From assembly GCA_040954595.2 (NCBI GenBank), contig CM082592.2, positions 2,418,001-2,482,000 on the forward strand: DNA of 64,000 nucleotides, written 5' to 3'. The stretch comes from Balanoglossus misakiensis (lineage: Eukaryota > Hemichordata). How positions within the stretch are numbered: position 1 is the stretch's first letter; every line of letters begins with the position of its first letter. Shown piece by piece: positions 1 through 11,834 of the stretch. Below the pieces are notes generated by a model. It saw only the letters and a program-made list of their open reading frames with translations. It was not told the origin of the DNA and did not search any database. Made by a program: the position numbers and the translations under genes.

Positions 1-1220
1 GCCCCCCCCTCCAGAGGTGTTTGTGAATGCAGCCTTATTCAGTCGGAAATTGTACACGTCCACTGGTTCTTGGGTGCGTCGCGCGTCCATCGAATAACAC
101 GATACATTATCAGTAATAATGTATAGCTATGACGTCACAAAATTCACTGGTATTGATAAAGCTATAATATAATATCACATAATGCATTGTGAATGTGAGT
201 GAATAATGCTACTTCAGCTGAATTATTTCTGGTTTATTTGTGATTTCCGTTTTCCTGGAACTTGGAAGACAGAGGTTTCACCTGTTGGTTTGTGGGTCAA
301 GTTCAGCAGTCACTGAGTCAGTGCCAAACCCCACCACCTCGGGGCATAGTGGGGGATATGGAAATTAGTCATGGTTAGACAATGTGGCATATCCCCACAC
401 TTCCCCAACCCTAGCTGAAATGATTGTTGCGGGTGTACTAGCAGCACCCGCTACAATCATTGCAGCTACCCCAATCCCAACAAGTGGGGCATTTATTAAA
501 TTCGTTGCTTAATCGTGATGGTGGCGACTAGGGGTCAATATGAAGCAAATGACCCATCCCTTCTGACTTAGTTCCTTGGCAAACCTCATTTGACCCTTAT
601 CGCCCGAGGTGGGCACCCTCGCCGAGGGGAGACAGCTACCCAAGGCAGAATCTCGAGCGACTGAAATGAGCTTAGCAAAGGGGAATCTTACACAACGTCA
701 TTCTAAAAACATATGTGACATACTTACGCACTAGCGGCGAGTAAGGCAGTCATTGTATTCAACAGAATCTAGCCAGTTCGCTAAGACCAGAACTGTCTCT
801 CTCTTGGTAAAGGTTTGACACCATCGCTACCAGCCTCTCAGCTCCAGAGGGCGCCGTCAATGACCTTTGACATTTCAAAGACGTAGTGCGTGTATTTAAA
901 ATATATTCATATTTTATAGGAGTTTCTTATTAATATGTAGAAGGTGGTCTGGCCAATGATGCGTGACGTGCCAGGAAAGCCACGCCAGTCACCCGTTTCC
1001 CCACTCTTTGTTATGAAAATCACGACCTTTTCTTTTCAAATGTAAATTTTTGGGTCAAATACACTGTCGGCCTTGGTACTTTGGTACTTTGCGTTTTATA
1101 AATGTTTCACTACGAAATGTTTCCTTGATGTACAGGAGCTGAGATATCTGTACAAATAGCCGACGAATTTTAAAAACTGTTGGAATCAATTCGCATGTAT
1201 GCTAACAGTCACTTGCACTT
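1..1220. other. Intergenic stretch with nested short inverted repeats
   Basis: No convincing coding sequence is visible. Positions 413-435 and 445-467 form a near-perfect 23-nt inverted repeat around a 9-nt loop, and a shorter outer pair (GGGGATATG near 352 and CATATCCCC near 389) lies beside it. This resembles a degraded MITE. The rest is unique-looking sequence in which I see nothing to annotate. Confidence 0.5.
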
Positions 1221-1597
1221 AGCTGCGCTATTGTCATATGTGGCCCAAAATGAACCAACGATTCACACGACCAAGTCCCACGACCGGTCGTACGACCGAT
1301 TTACAGTCGCGAATATCATGAATATAAACTCACAAGACACCCTTTTTAAAGCTCGCGTACGTTAAAAGGTAGTCTTGCTCCAAGATTGTGTGATACTGAA
1401 AATGAAATGCGCGTCTGCGTTACGTATAGAACGTCCTGTGGACGCGACGCTAATCACCTGGCGGCGCGTCGTACGAAAGTTCCATTCCCTATCGACAGGC
1501 ACAGCGACTGCCATAGATTCTAGTTAAAAGGCAGTAGGACTATCAACGCATGGAATTCGCGCATGCGCCAAGCCTATCAAATCGGGCATAATGTTAC

Positions 1598-1666
1598 GGG
1601 GGGGGGGGGGGGGGGCTATATCGTTTTTTTAGTATGACCCCCCCCCCCCCACACACACACACACAC
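1598..1666. repeat. Homopolymer G, homopolymer C and (CA)n tract
   Basis: A run of about 17 G is followed about 30 bp later by a C run and then a short CA microsatellite. The G and C runs could pair with each other. Run lengths are likely to be imprecise in the assembly. Confidence 0.9.
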
Positions 1667-1717
1667 ATCATCAACCAGCAGCAGTAGCAGGTCGAGGAAC
1701 ACGAGGAAGGAAGCTGT

Positions 1718-2160
1718 ACGACCGTTTGTAGGTCGTGGCTATATGTTTTTGATTTTCCCGTCCCTTCTCTCTCAACGACCGACTGGGTTGTGCTATTACA
1801 GTTTTTTTTTTCGACATATCTTCTCCCACGACCGCTTTTTTGGTCGTGGCTATGTTAATTTCCAATTTCTCGACATATCTTCTCCCACGACCGCTTTTTT
1901 GGTCGTGGCTATGTTAATTTCCAATTTCTCGACATATCTTCTCCCACGACCGCTTTTTTGGTCGTGGCTATGTTAATTTCCAATTTCTCGACATATCTTC
2001 TCCCACGACCGCTTTTTTGGTCGTGGCTATGTTAATTTCCAATTTCTCGACATATCTTCTCCCAGGACCGGTTTTTTGGTCGTGGCTATGTTTATAATAA
2101 TTTCCAATTTCTCGACATATCTTCTCCCACGACCGGTTTTTGGTCGTGGATGTGTTAAGT
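1718..2160. repeat. Left subterminal tandem repeat, 58 bp unit, hairpin in every unit
   Basis: About six copies start at roughly 1,813, 1,871, 1,929, 1,987, 2,046 and 2,112, with a diverged copy before them. Each unit contains CGACATATCTTCTCCCACG and a short palindrome, CCACGACC followed by a T run and GGTCGTGG, so each can fold into a small stem-loop. The same motif in reverse orientation forms the array at 9,435-9,755. Subterminal repeat arrays of this kind are known in several DNA transposon families. The role here is inferred. Confidence 0.85.
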
Positions 2161-2696
2161 CTTTGATTTCTTGGTGTTTCTTCTGCCGTGTCTTTATGTC
2201 TTCACTCTGGTCCATGGGCCGTCACTCAAGTGTTTTACCGACATGTATTGTATAAGGCGCGCGCCAAATAAATAAACATTCTAGTTGCGCGTAAACAGCG
2301 GTTGCGCATGTGCAGCCGCCTCAGCAGCCGATCAACAATTCGATCTTTATTCGATAAATGCATAAAAATTTGGTGGTTATTCTGGCAACAGCATGCATAT
2401 ATTATACTTGTCAATTAGCTGATCAACCTGGTCATCTGACCAAATATTTTTTCTTGAAAAAACAACAAAAAAGTTTGCGAATTTCAACTGCATACATGTA
2501 TTACTATTGACATAATAAACTAACTATATTGCACTTCAACAGTATCCCCATCAATAAAAACATTTTTCTCAGTAAGCAGGTGATATGTGAGTCTATATCA
2601 GTAAAGAAAAAAATACTAGCTTGGGTGCTTAATTTAATTGATGAATACGGAATGTTTAATCGTGATACCAAATTGGACAAAATTTAAACGTTACTA

Positions 2697-5600
2697 ATAG
2701 ACCATGAGCCAGTAGGGGTTTACCTCCCCCCCCCCGGGGGGGGGGGGTTTTGAGACAATGTTTTCTGAAAGCCTATCATATACTGAGTAAAATTCACTTT
2801 GTTTGCCATCTGGGCACCGGGGCGTTTTCGAGTTATTGGCTTCTAAATTATATTGGGTAACGTATGTAGAAATGCCTAAAAGTGCATATAAATTGACGTA
2901 GGGGGGTAAATTAGTCTTGTAAAATACTGTCTCTCTGAATGTATACCTAGAACAACAGGGAAGTATTTGGTATCAAAAGAAAGCTTAATAAACAAGCCTT
3001 CCATTAATTACAAAATAAAAGTTATATGACAAATCATGACATCATAGTGACGTCATAAGTCAAAATACCCTTACGAAAATGGTGTTCTGTTCACCTATAA
3101 ATGTGAGGTTTTGCAAAACACGTCTCTGAGCAATTGTACTGATGAAAACTGTGATGTGTTTGGTATCAACAGAAAGCTGATTGAGTAAAGTATCTAATTA
3201 TTGCAAAAAATTGATATAATAATCAATTACGTCATCATTACGTCATACTTCCAAGTACCCTTACCAATTAGTGACTATGATGACAAGTTATTACCCTAGG
3301 AGATAGGTGCCTTTAAATAAAAAAATTGGTAAGGAAGGTTTGTGAAGTCCATTCTATGTAAAAATTGGTGCTGATTCCAAAAAAGGCAGTCTGACTGACC
3401 CCCACCCAAGACAAAATTGCCATTTTGGCACTTTTTAACCCAAAAAGGTCATTTTTAGAAAACACCCAAAACTTATATATTTTCTTCACTTTCGGAGATC
3501 TGATAATGTATTATATACCCACCCTGTGTGAAATTTGGTAGGTATTCAAAAAAGTAGGTTTATTGGCGCCACTCAAGATTAAATTGCCATTTTGGCACTT
3601 TTTAACCCAAAAAAGGTCATTTTAAGAAAACACTAAAAACACACTGTTTTCGTCACATTCGAAGATCTGATGACATATGATATGCCTATTCTATGTAAAA
3701 TTTGGTTGATATTACGAAAAAAGCAGTCTGACTGACCCCACCCAAGACAAAATTGCCATTTTGGCACTTTTTAACCCAAAAAGGTCATTTTTAGAAAACA
3801 CTAAAAACACACTGTTTTCGTCACATTCGAAGATCTGATGACATATGATATGCCTATTCTATGTAAAATTTGGTTGATATTACGACAAAAGCAGTCTGAC
3901 TGACCCCAAACGAGACAGAATTGCCATTTTGACCATTTTTGCCCCAAAACGTCATTTTTAGACAAAACTTAAAACACACTCTTCTCTTCATATTGATTGA
4001 TTTGATGATATATGGAAAGTCAATTCTATGTGTAAAATGGTGACTATAAAACATAAAGCAGTCTTTTTGACCCCAAAAATGCCATTTTTGGCCACATTTT
4101 TGAGGTCAAAAAAGGTCATTTTTACAAAAAAAACTAAAAACAAACTGTTTTCTTCATATTTAGAGATCTGATTATGTATGAAAAGTCCATTCTATGTAAA
4201 AAAAAATCTGATTGACCCCACTCTAGTCAAAATTGCGTTTTTGGCAATTTATTGCCTAAAAAGACCTACTTAAGACAAATTTATCATTTTAAACATTATC
4301 TAGAGAAAAAAATGTTTGCATTTGGAAATAGCCCAATAATGATGATGAAACAGCGTTGAGAGTAAAAGAAGTTATACGAATTGAACCAAAGTCGCATCGA
4401 TGAATCTAAACACGTCGCCCAGGACCAAGCATTAAACATGATACAGGCGACAAAAAGACAGGCACTGCACGTGGCAAAGTCCCAAATATTCACTTAGAGC
4501 ATCTCTAAATTGAAACGTCAAGGAATTTAAGAGTTTTTATTATATTTATTAGGTTTAAACCCACATTTTCCCGTTGTGTGCTAGTTCAGGGGCCAGTTTT
4601 AGCTCTATTGAGTATTTAGCATCGTGGGATTGCACCCCTGTCCAATCAAAATGACGGAGGTATCATGATATAATATAATTTCTGATTTTGTATTCAGAAC
4701 GAAGAGGATAAATGTCAACAATCTATCCGGAGCTAGTATAGATGTACTTAAAAAAATTTATACCATGTATAAACGACTTATAGTATACAGTGTGAATACA
4801 TGGATCGTCTCGTTTTATTGTTGAGTTCCATTTTAGGCTAAATGTGCCAAATTGTGGCAACTCTGCCTTTCAATATCATCAATTCAACTGATATCATATG
4901 GTATGACATTTTAAATATGCAAATATAACATCAAAACTCAAAAGGCAAAAAACACCAATTATTTTGTTTTCTGAAAAAGACAATTGTTGACTAGAAGATG
5001 GCTTAGTGGCAATTTTGTATTGAGTGGGGTCTTAATAAGACTGTTGTGTTGGTATCAGCATATTTTTTGCAAAAAATGGACTTTCCATTCATAATCAAAC
5101 ATTTAAATACGAAGAAAACAGCTTGTTTTCATTTTTTCTTGAAATGACCTTTTTGACCAAAAATGGCCAAAATGACAATTTTGTAGGGCTGAAAAGAATT
5201 TTTTTTTTTGGAATCGGCTCCCTTTCAACAAAAATGGACCTTCTCCGTACATCATAAGATCTCTGAAAATAAAGAAAGAAGTTTCAAACAGTTACCTTTT
5301 TTGAGCAAAGTGGCCAAAATGGCATTTTTTCCCTCTGTGGAGTCAGTACTAAGAGTGCTTTTTTGGAAAAATCGCTACTTTTAAGATAGAATGGACTTTT
5401 ATTTATTATTAGATCACCAAAGGGAAAAAAATAGCATGTTTTTAGTATTTTCTAAAAATGACCCTTTTTGGGCAAAAAGTATTTTCATCTTCATTGAGAT
5501 CAATAAGATTGCTTTTTCTAGAGTCAACACCAATTTTTCAATAAATGGACTTTTCATACATGATCAAATTTCCAAATATAAAGAAAAACGTTTGCTTATT

Positions 5601-6700
5601 TCTTAAAATGGCCTTTTTGGGCAAAAACTTGCCAAAAACGCAATTTAATCTTGAGTGGCGCCAATAAACCTACTTTTTTGAATACCTACCAAATTTCACA
5701 CAGGGTGGGTATATAATACATTATCAGATCTCCGAAAGTGAAGAAAATATATAAGTTTTGGGTGTTTTCTTAAAATGACCTTTTTTGGGTTAAAAAGTGC
5801 CAAAATGGCAATTTAATCTTGAGTGGCGCCAATAAACCTACTTTTTTGAATACCTACCAAATTTCACACAGGGTGGGTATATAATACATTATCAGATCTC
5901 CGAAAGTGAAGAAAATATATAAGTTTTGGGTGTTTTCTAAAAATGACCTTTTTGGGTTAAAAAGTGCCAAAATGGCAATTTTGTCTTGGGTGGGGTCAGT
6001 CAGACTGCCTTTTTTGGAATCAGCACCAATTTTTACATAGAATGGACTTCACAAACCTTCCTTACCAATTTTTTTATTTAAAGGCACCTATCTCCTAGGG
6101 TAATAACTTGTCATCATAGTCACTAATTGGTAAGGGTACTTGGAAGTATGACGTAATGATGACGTAATTGATTATTATATCAATTTTTTGCAATAATTAG
6201 ATACTTTACTCAATCAGCTTTCTGTTGATACCAAACACATCACAGTTTTCATCAGTACAATTGCTCAGAGACGTGTTTTGCAAAACCTCACATTTATAGG
6301 TGAACAGAACACCATTTTCGTAAGGGTATTTTGACTTATGACGTCACTATGATGTCATGATTTGTCATATCACTTTTATTTTGTAATTAATGGAAAGCTT
6401 GTTTATCAAGCTTTCTTTTGATACCAAATACTTCCCTGTTGTTCTAGGTATACATTCAGAGAGACAGTATTTTACAAGACTAATTTACCCCCCTACGTCA
6501 ATTTATATGCACTTTTAGGCATTTCTACATACGTTACCCAATATAATTTAGAAGCCAATAACTCGAAAACGCCCCGGTGCCCAGATGACAAACAAAGTGA
6601 ATTTTACTCAGTATATGATAGGCTTTCAGAAAAACATTGTCTCAAAAATTCCCCCGGGGGGGGGGGGGGGGAGGTAAACCCCTTCTGGCTCATGGTCTAT
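2697..6700. mobile_element. 4-kb fold-back element with arms of about 0.9-1 kb
   Basis: The left arm (about 2,697-3,590) and right arm (about 5,640-6,700) are near-identical reverse complements. For example, ATAGACCATGAGCCAG at 2,697 matches CTGGCTCATGGTCTAT at 6,685-6,700, and the match continues with few differences through the region of CGTCATCATTACGTCATAC. Each arm has a C/G homopolymer block about 30 bp from its end (2,724-2,748 and 6,653-6,672). The central 2 kb consists of diverged repeats. No open reading frame of note is present. The high arm identity suggests recent insertion or ongoing gene conversion. Confidence 0.85.
3395..5990. repeat. Core of the fold-back: diverged tandem repeats of about 170 bp in both orientations
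   Basis: A unit built on TTGCCATTTTGGCACTTTTT, AAGGTCATTTTTAGAAAACA and AGATCTGATGACATATGATA recurs at about 3,410, 3,585, 3,745 and 3,910, and then more diverged. From about 5,100 onward the same unit appears inverted (AAATGACCTTTTTGGG and GTGCCAAAATGGCAATTT). The repeats therefore switch orientation near the middle of the element, which makes the whole block self-complementary. Confidence 0.75.
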
Positions 6701-6734
6701 AAATTTTTTTTTAATAAAAAAGGAGTAACTTCAC

Positions 6735-7910
6735 TTTAATTTAAAGTGGAACGTTGTGATCCGTTTTTGAGCCAATTCTGCGAAATGCGATTAAAAAGTA
6801 CTATGAAAAACGTTGGTTTCATTCACTTTCACTTACGCATAACAGAGCTACAGCCAGCCAAAAACTGCGCGAACCCGGAAGTGAGTGACGTCAGCAACTC
6901 GTACCGTTGTCCGCTGCCGACGCGTTGGAGCGAGCTTATGCTTATACACGCCTGCACTCACGCGACGTTAGCATAGCAAAATATTCTCGGGTAGTAGGCT
7001 ACAATTTTGAACCAGAGATTCCCTTCTACGACCAAGAGACTGAATTTTACAGAGGACAAAAGTTCATGCAGTTCTGATCATCTCCGATGTGTCCCGTTTG
7101 TCAAGGCTTACACTTGGTGTGGTTTCAGTGAAACCATAGACCCTAGGGTCTATGGTGAAACAGACAATACCCTCCCTTGTTGTCTCTCACTCGTTGTCAC
7201 CTTTTCGAACCACTTTTCTTACAAAAATACTTTGTCACCTTTTATGGAGTTGAAAAGAACGCAGGTGCATCGTCCTGCTGTCCAGGTGTAGTACGTCCGT
7301 AGTATAATGGAAGCCAATACCATGTTATTCTATGCATGTTTCGTCTCTTGAAATGTATTAAAACTGCCCTTTTTAGTTGCTTTCATTTGATAACTATGCG
7401 ATCGTCAATAAATGGAAATTAAACCCAAATACGTGTACCAAAAAACGTGCAGGAAAGATTTAAAACGGTACGTTTATTATTATCAGTTAGAACAACTTTG
7501 TATAGGCATTACGGTTTGTTCATAAACGTCGACATGCATGGCATCGTGGACATTGCAGGGTCTATGTCTGCACGCATCGACAAATACAATACACGTAGAG
7601 CATTGCCTTTGAAAGAAACTTATCCCCGTCGATTTTCCGAATATGTTTTTAAAATCATGAACTTGACATTTCGCCATGTCAGATCCGCGCAAAATGTGTC
7701 TGTTTATTGGAAATGACACGTCGAATGTGTAAAGAGCGCTGCGCCTCGACTGCAACGCAAGTTGCTGACGTCACTGTAGTATTTTCAACTCGCGTCTTCT
7801 GCTTGCGCAGGAAGTGAAAGTGAATTAACCCATCGGAACGTTGCCATTTTTGACACCCGGTTTGTACTTTGAAGCCTAAAATTGTGGGTGTCGTTCCTCT
7901 TTAATTTTAT
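6735..7910. mobile_element. Third, more diverged inverted-repeat element of about 1.2 kb
   Basis: The start (about 6,735-6,990) and the reverse complement of the end (about 7,690-7,910) share, in the same order, a TTTAATTTAAAG-like end, a GGAACG motif, CATTCACTTTCACTT-like sequence and GTGACGTCAGCAACTcG. Similarity is patchy, so this is an older palindromic insertion. A perfect short hairpin (CCATAGACCC and GGGTCTATGG) lies at about 7,130-7,160. Short open frames inside overlap on both strands and do not look coding. Confidence 0.5.
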
Positions 7911-7929
7911 TTAAAATGTACTTGAAACC

Positions 7930-8740
7930 AGGTATATTTTTTTATAAAAGATCAACCGGCGAGTTTAAATACTTGTAAGACAGGGGAGTAGATTATGGGG
8001 AAATTGAAGAAAGTTGCGCAATTTAACATTAAGATTACTGAATTATCAAACTGCTTATCATATAAATGTGTGAAAAATGCGGAGCCAAAAGTCGTGCCAA
8101 TCTGTAAAAACGTTATAGATAATAAACAAAATCCGTGTTTCGAAATACAGTGAAAGTAATAACAAAGCAAGTGAGACTATTCATTGTAGAATAACGAAGT
8201 ATATTTTTAAGAAGAAATATATAGATTGAAAGATTTCTAGATCTTTGTATGTAAAATTATACAAATATTATATATGTATTTATAAGTTGATATGACCGGG
8301 CGAAATAGACACGTGTTTTGCCCAAAAAGATATATGATGTACACTGGCTGTGTAAGAACTCTTGAACTGTGGGCGATAATCATAAGCTGGCGTTTTCTTA
8401 TTCTGAAATTTGGTTACGATATCTGGTTAAGGTACCCCCAAAATCGGAAACGCAATCAATGTCGAGTCAATCATCATAACCTTTTTCGCGGAACTGAATA
8501 GTTACTGTAGTTTATTTTCATATCACCACTGGCAAGATAATAAGTTGAAAGTTTCTGTAACAAAACTTGAGTATATATGGAAATATTAAACTATAATAGT
8601 ATAAATACATACACATATCCGATTTCATAGCAAATACTTATTCCCCAGTATTTTCAGAAGTCTACAGGTCTACAGTCTGTAGTTCCTGGTTGGGAAAAAA
8701 AATAAAATAAACACCATTTTCGCATGTGCTGATGTAAAAA
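7930..8740. other. Non-coding AT-rich stretch
   Basis: I see no exon with matching splice sites, no repeat family shared with other parts of the window, and no RNA gene. Confidence 0.4.
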
Positions 8741-8749
8741 TTTATTCGA

Positions 8750-8965
8750 CGCAAAGTGGTAACGCGGGGCAACCGCAGTTGCGCGTCAGGAAACTCGTCG
8801 CCCGAAAATCCGACATGACGGATTTCGAGGCGACGTCGCCAGACGCGTTCCAGCGACGCGACTACATCATACACACGAGGCAACTCACCGAGCAACTCGG
8901 GTTGCGCGTCGAGTTGCCTACCGAGTTGCCTCGTGCTGATAATGACTTTACACGCCAAAGTCGAT
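8750..8965. repeat. GC-rich, CpG-rich block with a 13-bp perfect inverted repeat
   Basis: Unlike its AT-rich surroundings, this block is dense in CpG. CACGAGGCAACTC at 8,874-8,886 is repeated inverted as GAGTTGCCTCGTG at 8,923-8,935, and further copies of GAGTTGCC and GCAACTCG lie between. The block can fold strongly. It could be a captured regulatory fragment or a small MITE. No protein similarity was recognised. Confidence 0.6.
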
Positions 8966-9434
8966 AGGCTAAATACGATATGATTTCGGCTTGTGGTAAT
9001 ATGCAGTGGTAAAACCGCGATAGAATCGTTAAAACAATAACCGTTACGAAGCTCGTTTCGATATAGTGAGGTCTGAAGATATGGATCTGAACCCTAATCA
9101 CTGAGCACATAGAAAGTGCGCAAAACCCATAAAACCGGATACGCCGCGTCTTCCATCAGAGAGCGGACAGTCGTGATATAATTCCCCGAATCAGATGTCA
9201 TTGCTTGGCGCAAAGCTTTACAGTTTTTATGACGAGTGTAAACGAAAAGATATTTAATTTGTTGAGAAAATAGCTTTTATTCACGAGATGAGTAAGCGTA
9301 GTTTTTCGGTGCTAAATTGGCATTCGGTGAACCCCCTGGGCTGCCCCCTACTAAATGCTTCAAACCAAATCAGGCCTGAAACCAAATGTATTTGATTTGG
9401 ATGTTGTCGCTGCAAATTGTAATCCAAATAAAAG

Positions 9435-9755
9435 ACTTAACATATCCACGACCAAAAATCGGTCGTGGGGGAATATACGTAGAGAAATCGAAGACTTAAC
9501 ATAGCCACGACCAAAAAACCGGTCGTGGGAGAATATACGTAGAGAAATCGAAGACTTAACATAGCCACGACCAAAAAACTGGTCGTGGGAGAATATACGT
9601 AGAGAAATCAAAGAATTAACATATCCACGACCAAAAACCGGTCGTTGGGGAATATACGCAGAGAAATAAAAAAACCGGTCGTGGGAGAATATACGTAGAG
9701 AAATCAAAGACTTAACATATCCACGACCAAAAAACCGGTCGTGGGAGAATATACG
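9435..9755. repeat. Right subterminal tandem repeat, about 60 bp unit
   Basis: Five to six units of the type GGTCGTGGGAGAATATACGT, followed by AGAGAAATCGAAGACTTAAC and a CCACGACC hairpin half. This is the inverted counterpart of the array at 1,718-2,160, but its linker differs (ATATACGTAGAG instead of CGACATATCTTC), so the two arrays have been homogenised separately. Confidence 0.85.
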
Positions 9756-10089
9756 TAACATTATGCCCGATTTGATAGGCTTGGCGCATGCGCGAATTCC
9801 ATGCGTTGATAGTCCTCTTTGCGGCAACTGCTACTGCCTTTTAACGTACGCGAGCTTTAAAAAGGGTGTCTAGTGAGTTTATATTCATGATATTCGCGAC
9901 TGTAAATCGGTCGTACGACCGGTCGTGGGACTTGGTCATGTGAATCGTTGGTTCATTTTGGGCCAGGTATCATAAGTTGCAGCTCATGTGCCTTTAAATA
10001 ATAAAATCCAAAAACCACAATTATAAGCACGAAATTCCAATAATTTTCAAGAGTAGGCGTGGTGAGGAGTGGATGTAGACAGCAGACAC

Positions 10090-10400
10090 GCGTAAGCATA
10101 GTAAGCATTAGACTAGCCCACTAGTCTCTTGGTGATTTTTAAATATCAATACTTTTTATGTTTTCGGTGTTTTTTGTCTTAATAATTTCAATACTTTTTG
10201 CGTGCATGCTTGCCTTGAGCGTGTTTTTGCTAGTGAGGCGAGTTTCGAATTTGGGAATGAGCTTGTGGTTTCGGGTAGCGCGCGCCGACGCGTTCCCTAC
10301 ACATAATGAAGCCCGTGGACTTGGAGCAAGTCTGAGTAAGCATTTGAAAATGGCGTGTTTGGTTTGCGCGTTGTCCCCACCAGAGAATGGTAGTGTCCAA
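10090..10400. repeat. Dispersed repeat, copy 1
   Basis: The segment starting GACTAGCCCACTAGTC and running through GGTGATTTTTAAAT, TGAGGCGAGTTTCGAATTTG, GAGCTTGTGGTTTCGGGTAG and GACTTGGAGCAAGTCT recurs in the same orientation at about 39,310-39,520. An interspersed element is the simplest reading. The open frames on both strands are shared by the copies only in part and are not considered coding. Confidence 0.75.
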
Positions 10401-10439
10401 GAAGCGCTCGGCTGGCACACTTTAGTCAAAATGATCCCT

Positions 10440-11830
10440 ATAATCTAGTATACTGTTGACAGTTACATGTAAACAACGCTGTCGCAATTCCTTGAAAAAT
10501 GATGCGGACGCCCGGGAACGGGCACTTGAAAGTTATTACAACATTTTTGAAAGTATTGTCATTTTTAATGTGGATTTTTGGATTCTCCTTTGTATACATA
10601 ATGAAAATCCGTAATAAAATATAGAGGTCACCGCGCTTGTTTTTTTTTTTTAAAAACGAGCCATGAATTAAGTCGATGAAAAAAGAAAACTACAGACTCA
10701 GTATTTATCACGAATGGTTTGTCTATGGGGAAATATTTAACGAAATATATCTCAAAATTGAGCGCGGTGACCATTCCATTTTACTGGACTGAATGAATGA
10801 ATTATCTTTACTTGACAGAGCTATCGTGAACATTACAACAGTAGAAGTGGGTTTTCTAGCTATTCCACGTGTAATCCTATGGAAAAAAGATGAACGCGCG
10901 TAGTTTTCCAGTTTAATCTGGTACTCACTGGATACCAAGTACCCCTGCCATTGCAATAGGTGTTAATAGTATTTTCCCTTTGCATGCAAATATCCTTGGG
11001 TCGCCCCTTTTGTCTCGATAAAATAAATCGATACCGTGACAGCAGTGAACTGTAACCACCTGTATTTGTACAATAGTGTTTTTCCGAGTTGGACTGAAAC
11101 ACCAATGAGCGACGCGTTTCTCCGAATGCTGAAATATGCTCTATGCGTTTTGGCGGTTGAATATATTTGAATATATTTTATTTGAACAAGACGTTCGAGA
11201 AACAAACCTCATTTTTTCACAGGGCGAGCTCCAAGCAACATCTTACAGAAGCGGATCTCTGCGTGCCCGTGTCTCCAACCTGCTGCGATGCGCACTAAAG
11301 ATAAGTTTTCCTTTTACATTTGACATGATTTACTGGTTAGACCTAAATTATATGTATACTTTCAGCCCGGTTCAAATCCATTGTACTGCATTTTCTGTGT
11401 ATTTTACCGGTATTTTCGGAAAGACACGCGCCTAAAATGTACCACGGTTGGGTACAAACGATTTGACCAACAGACATGTACACATGACGTTTTCGAATTT
11501 CGTTCTATGATTTGCATGATCGGTGTTTTTCAAAGAAAATAGGCTAAATCGATTGCAAAACGCGCCATAATTTCGCGATATTGGTAACCTTCACATGTAA
11601 TTAAATGGGCCGACCGGTTTATAAATTAGCTGTCCATATGAGCCAGGATCTGACAGCCGACCTGCAGACTCAGGCAGTTCGCACATGCACCACATTGCAC
11701 CAACCCACTAACCCCTGTCTGGGGCTAGAGGTATGCTGCTAGATACCTATGGGGGTCCAAATTCTCCTAAAATTTTCGGTAAGAACAGTTTTTTTTATGG
11801 GAAAGATAGGCGTTTGTCATTCACGCAAAA
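10440..11830. other. Unassigned non-coding stretch
   Basis: Several short open frames overlap on both strands, without splice-site support or recognisable motifs. The end of this stretch (about 11,550-11,640) holds a diverged copy of the TTGCAAAACGCCA...TTTCGCGATAT motif that is duplicated just downstream. Confidence 0.4.
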
Positions 11831-11834
11831 GTTT

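Larger units (their letters stand above)
1220..9990. mobile_element. Large composite palindromic element (outer inverted repeat)
   Basis: Sequence from about 1,240 to 1,600 recurs as its reverse complement at about 9,755-9,985. Shared landmarks include GGCCCAAAATGAACCAACG, CCCACGACCGGTCGTACGAC, and a block ending in GGGCATAATGTTACG (left) or its complement (right). Just inside both ends sit arrays of a related 58-60 bp repeat, also in opposite orientation. The left arm carries about 150 bp (roughly 1,370-1,520) that the right arm lacks. No transposase reading frame was recognised inside, so this looks like a non-autonomous, fold-back type DNA transposon or several nested ones. Target-site duplications could not be fixed, so the ends are approximate. 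Confidence 0.75.

Noticed and set aside
1813-2160. Regularly spaced hairpin repeats resembling a CRISPR array (also 9,435-9,755)
   Set aside because: The whole 58-60 bp period is repeated, with no unique spacers. The context is an animal genome with introns, and the repeats belong to a transposon-like palindrome.
6746-7716. Open frames of 76-94 codons at 6,746, 7,007 and 7,447
   Set aside because: They lie in a diverged inverted-repeat element, overlap an open frame on the other strand at 7,483-7,755, and show no family motif or splice support.
9360-9827. 155-codon minus-strand open frame with repeated SHDRFFGRGYV
   Set aside because: It is the translation of the right subterminal tandem repeat. 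The left array, of opposite orientation, does not keep the same frame, and no start context or homologue is apparent.
10158-10448. 96-codon plus-strand open frame starting MFSVFFVLIISILFACMLAL, which looks like a signal peptide
   Set aside because: It lies in a dispersed repeat whose second copy at 39.3 kb breaks the frame, and it overlaps equally long frames on the minus strand.
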